Origin: Trichoplax sp. H2
Lineage: Eukaryota > Placozoa > Uniplacotomia > Trichoplacea
Direction: 5' to 3'
Length of the DNA: 58,346 bases
Assembly: GCA_003344405.1 (NCBI GenBank)
Contig: NOWV01000301.1
Coordinates: 1-58,346 of the forward strand
Shown: piece after piece, positions 1 through 12,586 of the stretch
Layout of the letters: each line of letters begins with the position of its first letter
Numbering within the stretch: the first letter of the stretch is position 1
Program-made: the position numbers and the translations under genes
The notes under the pieces: generated by a model
Databases searched by the model: none
What the model saw: the letters and a program-made list of their open reading frames with translations, nothing else
Told to the model about the DNA's origin: nothing

Positions 1-3000
1 TGTTACGGTACGAACTACCGTGAAGAAATAGCTATCTAAATTTGGTTAATATAATATAGTGATATTATATTACAACTAGTTATTTACTATAGGAATTACT
101 CTAATTATAAATGTGTTACAGTAAATTTAATACTGTGCTGTAATGTGCACTGAAATGATTCTGTGAATGGACATATTGTAGTCCGACTGTGAAAAACTAG
201 TTATCTCACCTAAGTATTTTTATAAGATGACTTGTGAATGTTAGCTGCTGTAGAAGGGTATATAAGCCCGTCAGATAGTTGAATAAAGTAGTTCTCAATT
301 GTATAGTAGTTTTAACGTAGAATCAAAGGCGTCTAAATTCTTGTGAGTAGGGATACTGAATCCCGGAGACTATAGTAATTTAGAGATTTGTTTTATGTTA
401 TCCTTGTCACGAAAGCTGGTTTGTGACAATCTGCTATTATTTTAATCTTCAGGGATAAAAATGGCGGATAACTCTTTATTATTTTACAGAATAACATACT
501 CTTACATACTCTTATTAAGAGTTAATTATTATTTTACTTTACTAAAACCGTGTAATAGAAAACTTTTTTAAATTCCATTTGGGCCGTTCACTTGATGAGA
601 ATTAGATCTCTTTAGATTAGACGAGTTGCATACTTTTATTTCAAAGTTATAAAATATTCAATTTTATTAGTTCTCAAGCCAATACCAATTTGTTACTATA
701 TCATATCTATTTTAATTATTAATATCTCCTCAGTCGTTTAGATATCATAATTAATTAATTGCTTAATAATAAATCAACAATATAATATTTTTGATAAAAA
801 AAGACCTGGATACAGTAATTGTTGAATGAAAATAGTATTGACATATTGCATGACAGCAACATAATTGACATAGTTTATTACTCGAATATATAGGCAATGT
901 ATAATTTATCTTCCGGATTTATTTATGCAGTAGATTGCAAAATTAATTAGGTTACCAACATTTAGGATATTATATAACCTAAAAGCTAATTTTATTTTTA
1001 AAACCACATTCATGCGTTGATTTTGACCTTTTAAGACTTTTGGGTTTTTGCTAAGATGCAATAGCGTCTATATAGAACCATGTGATGAATTGAATTTATT
1101 ACCTTGCTTTGTTAATTTAAAAACATATAATAAATATTTAAAAATATTGAGCGCTTTACTGAGCTAAATGAGATAAAATACAAAACTTTCAGTGCTTTAA
1201 TTCCGTAATATTATACTTTTAAAATAATTTCAATATAATCGTCGATACAATTCTACTTCACGCGATTTAAATTTGAGTCATGATAAATCACTCAATCAAT
1301 TAATTAATAATATCTGGTTAATTAATGTAATATATGCATTTAGTAAGTAACTGTTAAAAGCTATTATCCTAGTGAGTATTTGCTACGGCTACAATTGGAG
1401 TAGCTTGATATTCGTAGCTCACATGGCAAAGTTCATTATTGTAATGCTTGCTGCGATAGTAAATGACTTACCATAACTGCTATTTAAGGTCGCTGTTATA
1501 TTTTTGGCAGCGATTGTTATTATGCGTAGAATATAATGAAAAGGTTAAATCTTAGTTCAGGTCAGTTAAATTAGACAACAATCTTGCGTAAATTAGGATT
1601 ACGTATGAGTAGTTGATTAAAAATATTTACCGTAGGAAAGCTATGTTAGGAATGTTGTAGTTAAAGAAGTATGCAATAGTAAAGGATGGTAAATAGATTA
1701 GAGTATGTTTACAAGTAAGATGTTTCCCATAAAACGGAAGCAATTCGAATAATGCAGTCTGTGCTAATTAAAGTGTTGTCCTTACTACTTCTAGTCGTGT
1801 GTATTTTACGTGATATAAAAGGGACATTTAATTCAGTAGATTTCTTAAAGACTTTGTATTCTCTTGTTCTAGAGATTAATTTGTGACAGCATATTCTAAA
1901 CTTGAGCCATAGCAACAGATATACCTACCGAACTAACTTCTTCTGGATATTTAAACATACTACAGATGACCATGACTGGTCAATAGCTGATACAATACTA
2001 CGATTGAAAATGACATTAACATAACAACACAAGTTCTTTGCATGTGAATTAATGCTATACTCGATTATGTGTGCAAATACACTTTTGGGTATTGCAAAGT
2101 CTTCTGTTCTTCATTAATAAAGAGATTTATGATAATAAGTTTGAACTTTATGAAGTCCTTCAATATCTTGTTGATTGCAGTAAAACTAAATCGGTCGGAG
2201 CATATCAATTTTATAAAATTATATATGAGATTATGGTTCTAGTAGTTATAAAGTATATGCAGCATGTTAAGTCCCTAGTAAATCCTCATCAATCAAAATT
2301 ATAGAGCCTTTACTGTGTTATTATGCCTAAGATCTGTAAAATCAGTTACTTTTTCTCATACATAAGCGTATAGTATATGATTCAAGATATATAATTACCC
2401 TATGCGTATCATGGCTCAATTATATAAATGTAAGGCCTTATTATATCTTTGTTTCTTGCTGTAACTTTAAAATAATTTCAGTAATCATTTATCTTGAAAT
2501 TACTATCGATATGATAATTTCATACAAGGATTGTCGACGAGAAATTTCTATGATATTCAAATCCTCATCATGAAGTAACAGTTTTATTTATATTAACTCT
2601 TAATGTCCATATTATATTTTATAGCGGTTATTGATAATGAGAGTGTTATTTTTGATCGTTCAAAATACGGATTACTTTACTTAATTTCAACGCAGTATTT
2701 TTTGTGTATCAAATGATCCCTTTTAACGATCGTTTCTTTGCCAACGAAATGATACACTATATCGCCTTACTCCTTTAATATACGGCCGAAACAAATAAGT
2801 GGTATACTAAATTAAATATAAATGATATCGATTCCATGCTGCATAGTACTATTTAAGAACTAATTTTAACGTAAATAAATTTCGTTTCATAAGCTTCAAA
2901 ATGGGAAGATTTATAAAGCAGTTTCAGATAGTGGTGAGCACCCACAATATCATAAATTTCCAGTTAATAGTTGTGAATTTGTATATGATTATAATATTAG

Positions 3001-5166
3001 ACGTAAATTGAATAATATAAATCATTACTATTTGTAAGCATTATCATAAAGAAGTTCTTATGCCGTGGGGCCTTTTCACGGCATTAAAGACTCTTGTAGT
3101 TCTCAATTATACCGCGTTATTTATTAGCAAAATGTAAATGCTATGCATAAAAGTTGTTAAAAGCTAATCATTTGGAGAGCTTCTAATTAATTTTCTTAAA
3201 GACGTTACTTTGTCATAGAATTAACTACAGTTAAAACGGATGTGAATGAGTTAGCGTTGTAATTGGATAGTAATATGAATATGCACAGTGGATTTTACCA
3301 CCTGAATAGTAGACACAATAACATAGCCTGGCTGTAATCGTAGTAATAAAACCTTTCTTCTAACTTCTGCTCCAAAATTGTCTGTTCGATCACTGTGAAA
3401 TCATATCGCTAGGCCATATAGTCATTTAATTTTATGATTTTTAAAGATGATACGAATGGACAAATAAGGCTCTTGTATTACTTCATGAAAAAAATGAATA
3501 ACTGAATCTGGGCTTACTAGCCATGCAAACTTCTCCAAGAACAGTGTTAACTGATATAGCTTATACCAAGATATTATCTTTATAGCAGTATCAAAACCTC
3601 ATCAGATAATTATAGTCCACTTTAAGTTTGCAAAATCAGGTGCCTGCGATAATTTTGTTTTACGAAAAAATATTTACCTAAATGTTCTTATAGATATTTT
3701 TTCTTAAAAACATGAAGACTATATGTTTTGATAAAATATACGGAAACTAGTTAGTTATCTAATTAATTAACGATTTATAACAAAATTTTAGGCTCAAGTC
3801 GTGCTCTTGTTACCAATCGTATGATATACGGTACTTTCGGAGGCACGCTCCGATGAACTCTAAATGTTCGTTTGGAGATATTCACATTTAGACCTTCTAA
3901 TTTCGGGAATAAGTTTTGTTAATACATATTCACGTAGATACTCAGAAATAAAGTTAAAGATAGACAAGTGAGCGACTTTTTTATCCGTATAATAAAATCT
4001 CGAAGTAGCTTTTTGTGTAATTAAACACGAATAAATCTACGTGCTAATAGGTCGACGGATTGTGCCACCTTACACGTAGTTCTCGTTTTTAATACCTAGA
4101 TGTTAAGTATATTGATATTAATATTCAAGATAAAAAGATGGCTCAAACTTGGCATGATCCAATATTCAAATCGGCATGAACCTTTTTCATATATCTTCTT
4201 TCTAATTACATTTAGAAACGAGTTGAATGGCTTAAAATTTACTAAGGGGAATTCAATGCTACAGGATTAAAGCAATATAAGATACGCATAGTTATGCAGC
4301 AGAGAATGAGATAAGTCATGCATATATTTGATTAAAACTCCTTTTGAGATTCGGTTAAACCGTAATCCTATCAAGTGGCTTCTATCAGAGTAAGGGAAAA
4401 GGTTATCCAATTTAGATAATAAGTACGATTAATTAAAAATTTTGTTACCACATCTGCTGATTCATCGTTGACTACGGTTGATATTTGAATTCAGAGTATA
4501 TCATACGAATATCGAAATTTTCTAATTTAATTATAGGTTATTGATAAAGCTATCGATAGAACATAACATTTGCCCAATCGCCATACAATCAAGCATATCC
4601 ATAGCATATTTGATTAACAGTGTTGTTCCTAAGAGCAATATTCCAATCGCAATATTGAAGGTGGGGTATAGCAGCTTTCAGGTCGTATTGGTATGTAGAA
4701 GGCTTGATAAATTTTGCCTTATAGAAATTTGGGCGTTTTACCTGAATGCTTTTAATTCTTCCAGTATTACCGAAATATAAAATATTGTAAGTGCAACCAA
4801 ATTATGCATGGACATATGCTATATTGATCCAAATATCTAATTTAATTAATATATCTGCCAATCAGTCCTGGCAAGGTAGTAGCTAAAAAAGGCTGGCATT
4901 AATATTTTGCTACGATGCTAATTCAATCAAACACAGATATGTCCAGCTCTCTTAATTCTATCATTATTAAATATTGATGATGTATCTAAATTTAAATGAT
5001 ATTAACTACAAATAAAAATATCGCATGATACGGAAAATTATCTAGATACTCCCGCTGTTGACGTAAAATGATAGAAAATATTCTCTGCAGTAACTTTTCA
5101 CAGTAATATTCTAGAACGATATAATAATAGCTTTACCTCGCTTTAATTTCAAGGTATAATTATTCT
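1..5166. other. AT-rich intergenic stretch, no supported gene
   Basis: About 5.2 kb of AT-rich sequence with only short open frames (under 80 codons) that show no family I recognise. One minus-strand segment, 4587-4674, could be an exon encoding a hydrophobic helix and is discussed in the findings. I see no RNA gene and no strong tandem repeat. It may contain distal regulatory sequence for the CARD/ZU5-UPA/GTPase gene that starts at 5167. Confidence 0.6.
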
Positions 5167-8100
5167 ATGAGTAATTTTTCAACCATGACTGCACATCTAA
5201 ATTTACCATTCGCAAAAAGTAGCTATCGAAAGGTAGTTTACGATCATGAAGACTTTCTAATTAAAAATTTACCAACGTATGAAATTATTGAAAAAATGTA
5301 TACAAACCATCTACTTCAAGAGATCTTTTTCCTCAATATCACAAATGTCGAACCTTCTGCGGTGGTTATTGAAAAAAATAAAGAAATTATAAACTTAATC
5401 TATGATAAAAATGTCGGTGAATTTTTTCAGTTTTATGAGATTCTGGTTAATTTAAACGATAAAACTTGTGGCAGTCTATTGAAGGTCAAGTTAATAGATT
5501 TATATCATGGACAATATCAAAATAACCATCTAAAAGGTAAACATTTTTAAACAGTAAGAAATATCTGTGCTTGTTTTGATAGGCTATTTCCCTTTCGAAG
5601 TTAATCTTGTAACATATTTCTTTCCTTATAACATTTATTTGGATCAGTAAATTAAATTCCTTACATATACTGCTATACAAATCCATACTTAAAATAATAT
5701 AGAATATTAATGTAGCCGTGTCTTGTTGTTTCGATTTTTTTCAAGAAATTTTACTGCTTTTAAAAATATTTATCTACAGATGACATTGCGATTTATTTTC
5801 TGTTTATTTTATCTTTATCTATTAAATATTAGAAAGATTAATCTTACTACTTTCTATATTTTCAAAATCGTTGAAACTGTTGTGATAAATTGCTAGAAAG
5901 TACATTTTACTCGTGATATGCGCTTTTGAAAATTCTATGCAATGTCTTATTGAAATACCATAACCGCTGGTGTGTAAATCTGCAAAAAGTAATCCTAATT
6001 GATATTCTTTTGAAAGAGAGTGGTTTAATTCACGAATTAAGATACTCTACTAATATCAACCAAGTAGCTTATCAGTGCTTATGATGATTTATCCACAGGC
6101 ATATTTGATTATTTTAATTATTTCCACCCAATTCAAATAATTTTTAGTTTCCGATTTATGTGCAAGCTTTGAAATGCTCGTATAATTGTAACAGATAGTA
6201 TCTAAGAAAATAATAGCATCAAATACTGGATATTTTGTATATTCTTGCAATAGTATAAATTTAATATTGGCATTATAGCTATAAAAGTCTTACTACGGTA
6301 CTTCATGTTATTTTAAATAGATTTGGATTATGGACCTTCTGTGAAAATTTTACATAAGCAATCGTCATCAACATCTTCCTTTAAGTGTTTTGCAAAAGTG
6401 CCCGAAGGTTATTTGAATTCAATAAGTTTTAGAATAGGATATTTTATTTAATTCTTATCTGATATAATGGATTAAGGGGCGCTGCGCTGCTCTTATAGCT
6501 ATCTATATTCCATATCGTAGTAATATTGCAAAATGAGCTTATACATATGAGATCATATTAAATATTTTATTATCAATTCATTATTTGTATTCACGTGCTA
6601 TTTTTAGAGAAAAGTTATGCTTAGTTTATAGCGATAATTCTGAAACAGAATTAGACTATAGTAGTGTAAGGCGTATAAATAATATCGATCTACTATTCTA
6701 AAGCATAGTATTTTGTATAGGCTACAACATGCGTATAGAATAATGAATAATTTGTGTAATATCATCTTTACCAACTCAAGTTTTGCTATTTTATAGTTGT
6801 TATCCCTTCATTTTCTTCGACAACCATCACTTATTCAAAGACTCGTGTTTATATGACCAGCGGTAATTACTCTGGCTTAGAATTACAATTTGCTGCTAAT
6901 CCTTCCAGTGAGATACGTAATATTAAAGCCGAAGTAGTTCCAGTTATTCCATCCACACCCGCATCGCTTTCTGCTGCATCATTAGGGATCAGGTTATCAG
7001 CCAATGCAAAGTTGGATAGCCATTTAAAAGAGATGATCAATATTCGCTTTCAGCTACCGGATTATTATTGCATCAATAAGGAGAATCGAATGTTAAAGCG
7101 TTCGTTATTAATAGTAGGCCAAAAGAGTTCTAAAAAAGGCAACAATGAATTTATAGACTCCCATCAGGAATGTCGATTAAATCGACATGACGATGGCTTG
7201 GTCTCTACTCAAGTACAAGCAACATCTTTTGGTGTCGTTTGCTGTTTTTGGAAAATACCGCAGTTTATCTTAGATGCTGCTCGTTTAGGTCCGAAATTTT
7301 ATTATCCCTATTTTATGTATGTAGTAGATTGTCTAGTCGCCATCCAGCCATGGAATAGTAGTTACAATATACAAGGATTCAATTTATTAATTATCCTTAC
7401 CAGTCGACAATTAGATGTTACAGCTAAGCTTAAGGACTATCAAACTGTTGGTAATTTAAATAAAATCGACTTATGCTGCGGCAAATTTAAGCTTCAAGTT
7501 ACTGGTAATATCATACCAAATCAGCATGTCTTTTGGCTTGAAAGTTTAGAAAAAATAGTTTATTTTACGGGTGGTTATACTTGCACTAAAATAGCCTGCG
7601 CTTTTGAGACTAATGAAGTTTCTCACCTGGAAGGCAAAATGACGATATCCTATCTAGGATTACCTGATAATTTGGATGATGCTGATCCACGTCGTAATCG
7701 AAGCTTATTCTATGAAAGGATGCAAGCAGATATCGTAGTTGAGCTAAAATCGGACCAAAGTAAGTTATTGCTTAACAAAATTAGTATCTTAGATTGTGTA
7801 ATACATTTCAGTCTCCTGTAAGTATTGATCTATAATTAGATCCTCGTATCACAGATGCTCCTAAAGATTTTTACACTTTAGAAAGTAGATGTTTGCTTAG
7901 TATTAAAACTTTTCGGAAATCAGGTCATGATATTGTCTTTGAAGATTTTATTCTATAAATTTTTATATTGATCAACATCAGTAGAGGTATCCCCTATGCC
8001 AGTAATTTCACAAACATCAATTATATCTACGTTGTCAAGTGAAATATCCGCAACAGGTAATTGTAATGTAGATTTAGTTTTATCATTTGTAAAATGAAGT

Positions 8101-11100
8101 AATTAAGTGCGAACCAAAATGGTTATTGCAAATTTATTACACTCTCCCAAGATAAATTTTCGTACATCAATATGCTAACATTGTCTGTATTTCAAGTTTC
8201 GCAGCTTTAACTCTGATCTTGTCTTAACATTATCATTACAGAATCTATTGCATCGACACAAAGTTCAAAGATAGAGATTGGCATGTTAAAAAGAGGTCAG
8301 TAAGATATTGACTTAAGTTGGCAGTCCGAGTATTAGCGCCAAGACCCACGTTCTTGTAAATCTTTGTATCAACAGTAAAGATTTAATATTAGAGATTTAA
8401 AATTGTATCACTTTAAGGTTGTTTCTCATAGCAAGAGCTGTTCTAACAACGATAGTCTTAACTATATATTACGAATTGTGAGTCTGTTCTATTTATTTTC
8501 CTCCATTCGATTATAGAGCTTGAAACATACCACGCGAACTGTTTACTCATCGAATCACTGATAGAGAATATTGCTAATTTACAGCAATTGCATACGATAC
8601 TTTCAAGCAATGGAATTGGAGATGATAGTATCGATGTACTAGAGGCTGGTAAAGATCGTCTACTCTTATATACTAAGCAAGAAACGGTAGAAAAAGTAAG
8701 TTACGCTTTAATTTATTAAGCTATCTTCGAAAAGAATAGTAATATTAGCCATATTGCGGAGACATTGTTATCAGGAAATTTTATTGAGATTTTCCTATTT
8801 TCATGGGGTTTAAAGATTTATCATCCAATATTAAATTCTCTGGAACAACGTATCAAAATGCAAAAAGAATCATTTGCGAAATTAGCTTCTTGTCAAGATA
8901 TGCTTGAAGAGATTATCAATGCCCTACCTCCTCAAATTGCCGAATATGTTGCAGCATATTTTCCAAATTACTCACGAGGATTGCCGTATCTACGAAAGCA
9001 AGTAAATAGTAGCGATAGCAGCACCATTTTTGTAACAGGTATCTACTAATTAAAGAAATTGTTCGATTGATAACTTTTAGCGGTAGTCAGCTATAAATAT
9101 AAAATTATTTTTCTATTTTTAAATCTTCTACATCTTTATAGGTGATAATCAAGCTGGAAAGAGTACATTAATAAATTTCTTACTAGGCAAAGACATACTA
9201 ACATCAAGCAATCTCAAATCATATCATAGCTATCAATTTCGCTATTCAACAGAAATTTCGGTCGAAATTATTATTAATAAATCTTCTATAAAGAATAGAG
9301 AAGTTTTACGTAGACGAAGTTTGGGAGATAGTTTATCTACATTTTTGACTGAACAAACCTCTAAAAATTCCGATAAGAAAGAAAAGAAAATCTTTAAAAT
9401 CTTCTATCCATCCGCTTTGCTAAAGGTAATTCCATGAAAACATAACACTAATGTACAGTGCAAACGATTGATATTGCGATAGGATACCGTAATGAATCTT
9501 CAGTGATCTCGCTAGTTTCTGATCTTTCCAAGAATACTTTACCATGGCAAAATACGATGTTTAATAACAATTTAGATCGAATTAATAGACACCAATCTAT
9601 TTTTAAGCAATCGTAACCTTGATAGTTCTATATTAGAAACACGTAGATATTATGATATAATCAGGAGTAATGATGGCAATTAATTGATGATCTATTTTGC
9701 ACTAGAGTGTTAAACCACTTAAGGTTGCAATTCTTGTCATTACAAGTTAGTAATTTCTCTTGTCCTCGCTGATCACATAATAATGCATGCAAGCATAGCT
9801 GAATTGAATATACAGTCTTACGTATAGCTTAATTGAGAGCTATTGCTAGTTTACCAATGCAAGTTTATAATATATAGAATATATACTTGAACTTTTCTTA
9901 CAAGTGAGATTATGCGTTCTTAAGCTACTGCAGATCAGTAACATTTTATTATCAATTATTGCATTTCATGAATTGATGTACGATACTTTATCAATATAAT
10001 ATTAGAAAACTCCGTTAAAAAATTAGCAATATAGTGAGATTACAACAATAGCAATTATAATATCCCTTACCTATGAATGCATACTTTACCAAAACTGAAA
10101 CAATCATGTTGCTTTGATCAATTGTATACAGATGATATAATATTAGAGGATTCAATTCGGAATATTAATACCATAGTGATATTATAACAAAAGTAATTAT
10201 AACATTCCTTACTTATTAATTAATACTTTGCCAAATTTATAAAATTGAAGCAATCCTGTCGCCTTGACCAACTATACACAGATGATATAATATTAGAAAA
10301 TTTAATTGGAATATTACCAATATGATATTATAGCAAAAGTAGTTGCAATATTCCTTACATATGAATTGGTGTTTTACTAAAACTGAACCAATCATGTTGC
10401 CATCGCCAACTGCACACAAGATTTTTGCCATTGAGTACCTATCTATTCCTCTATTTAAGCTAGAATAGTGCAAAATTAGAATACCGTAATTCACCGGTAT
10501 AGACGAAAAATTTCGAAGGATATTAATCTTTGTGACATTTAGGCTGGTATTACTATAATCGAAGATGATACAGAGTTTACTGGCATTCATGATGAAACTG
10601 CAATGTTGATGACAGGAGCTGCGGTAATCATTTACGTGATTGACTCTGATAAAAGGACGGGAGCACAAATTGATAAAGTAAGTTAAAGTAGACTACTATC
10701 GAACTGCTTATATAGATCAGATGGGGAATATCATGTCAATAAGTAGACAAAAATGTCATTCTTTAAGTCTATCTTAAAATAGGCTTGCCTATACGTCTTA
10801 TAGACTGCAATTTCATTCTCATTACTATACTTGATAGCTATGTGAAATAATGAATATAAATTTGGATAACTATTTACACTGTAATCAGGGAAGAATTCGT
10901 TTTTTATTCTGATTCTTGTTTGCAACAAGGTTGCAAAATTTTTAAGAATTGTACGAGATAAAACACCAGATACTCTGGGCTTTCCAGCCGGCTCTATCCT
11001 ATTCGCTTGTAATAAGTGGGAGGGTGTTGAATTAGATGAAAGACCTCATGTAAGCCATCGAATAACTCAAGAAATTAAAGATATCTGGCCACAATTTGAT

Positions 11101-12586
11101 GACTGGCAAATAGCTTGGACTTCCTTTAAAAATGGCCTACAGCATTTTAAAGGTGGTTTCGTAGCTTCTGATATGAAAAACTTATTACAAACGATTCAAA
11201 AGCAATTGAGTACTTGTTTTTGGTTCAGATTTGTTACCCATATTCGGTATGTCTAAAGTATTAATACGAAATTTTGCCTCAAATGATTCATTTTTGAAAA
11301 CTATAGCTCGGGTACTAAAGGGATTTTTTCTGTAGCATGCTAGATATGTGTTTCTGGATGTAAAACTGACCCATAAATATCATATCTAACTTAATTAATT
11401 TTTAGAATTTGCTACATATAAATATACATATATCCTATATTATAATCTACATGGATAGTTCCTGTTAAAAAGGGGTTTCATTAATACTTGCTACACGATT
11501 TATTTATTTACCTAAAGCAGATGTTTCTATGTAGTGCATTTAAGCCAGCCTTTATTTTCTTCATTCAGATATTTAGAGCGATTTTTGCGGATGATTCTAA
11601 TACCATATAAATTTTACTTAAAGAACTGTACCCTTCCATCCAATCAATTACGCAATCATCTCAAAACTATTAAGCAGGCACAAGTAAAAATTTTAGCTCA
11701 TCTACAGACAGCGAACGAAAAAGTCAATCAAATTTTAGAAGAATTTTACCGAGGTTGGTCTAGCGAATTGACAGAATCGTTGCAGAAGATGATCGATTCA
11801 GTAGAATTTGAAAGTGAAATGTCGAGGTGGAATCCGAAGTGTACAATTTTATACCGAAATACAAATGATACTACAGCAATTCTTAAGAAATTATTAAAAG
11901 ACCGGATTATGCATTTATTGATCAAGTGGGAAAATGTAAGCTGTATTTTCAAGGATATGGAATTTGAGACAGAACGCATCATTACCCAACATTACGAATT
12001 TCCGCCATTAAGCAGAGATAGAAGTAACAAGTTACTACCACTTATTGGGCCATTATTTTTAAATGGAAAATTCAATTTAATTTTTCCTAAAATAGCAGAA
12101 CAATCATTAAAGGATAAAGATGGTTTATCTATAGCCAAATTGGCATCGAAACCGCGCATAAATTGCGAATATGTCGATGCACTCTTAACATCCTTAATTG
12201 ACACTATTCGATTTCCTCCTATCAACTCTGTTTTTACTCAGTCATTGATGTCGGTAAGATCCCCGCAATCGATCTTAGCATCACGAAAACAAGGAAATTG
12301 TAGTAATATATTACGACAAATAGCCATACAACTTGTTGATAAACTGCGCAAACAACAATATCATTGTAAGATTATTACTCATTTAATGATTACCTTTCGA
12401 AATGATGTAGCTAAATTTCAAGAACAAAACATGATTCAGATCAACGCATGTAAGAGAGTTTTACAGGAAGCACATCATATATACCGCAATAAAAGTACCG
12501 AATTAACAAATAGGCTGGACAGTATTCATAGAATTCAGGAAGAATTACGTCTTCTCTACGGAACTTATCGGCATTTGTTAAAATGA
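5167..12586 (+). CDS. CARD-like / ZU5-UPA-like / dynamin-family GTPase fusion protein
   Basis: Ten exons, 5167-5536, 6797-7759, 7982-8056, 8242-8295, 8517-8695, 8816-9038, 9142-9425, 10543-10677, 10930-11246 and 11569-12586, join in phase to 1205 residues. Residues about 10-105 have the helical hydrophobic spacing of a CARD, including the segment around EFFQFYEIL. Residues about 140-270 resemble a ZU5 domain and 315-412 a UPA domain, as in UNC5, PIDD and the FIIND of NLRP1. A helical stretch (450-615) leads into a GTPase: G1 GDNQAGKST at 622-630, a switch region after FYPSALLK with a degenerate G3, and G4 NKWE near 789-792. The remaining 345 residues are helical, with no PH domain and no clear membrane segment. 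The G domain is dynamin-superfamily, perhaps mitofusin or bacterial DLP-like. Inferred role: a death-fold adaptor or immune GTPase. The GTPase call is strong, ZU5/UPA moderate, CARD tentative. Exon 1 is joined by phase and reading-frame continuity only. Confidence 0.75.
9996..10425. repeat. Three-copy tandem repeat of about 145 bp inside an intron
   Basis: Three diverged copies begin at about 9996, 10137 and 10287. Each starts with ATAATATTAGA, passes through a CATTCCTTAC-like segment and ends with an ACAGATGAT-like segment. The array lies in the 1.1-kb intron 7 of the CARD/ZU5-UPA/GTPase gene, exactly between the exon with the P-loop and the exon with the switch region. An open frame on the minus strand across 10237-10668 is a by-product of the repeat. 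Confidence 0.75.

Noticed and set aside
7797-7817. An HFS tripeptide at the end of the ORF of exon 2 (VIHFSLL), resembling the PIDD HF|S cleavage motif
   Set aside because: The donor at 7760 (AAA|GTAAGT) joins in phase with the next exon and places HFS in the intron. Using the later GTAAGT at about 7819 puts every nearby acceptor out of frame.
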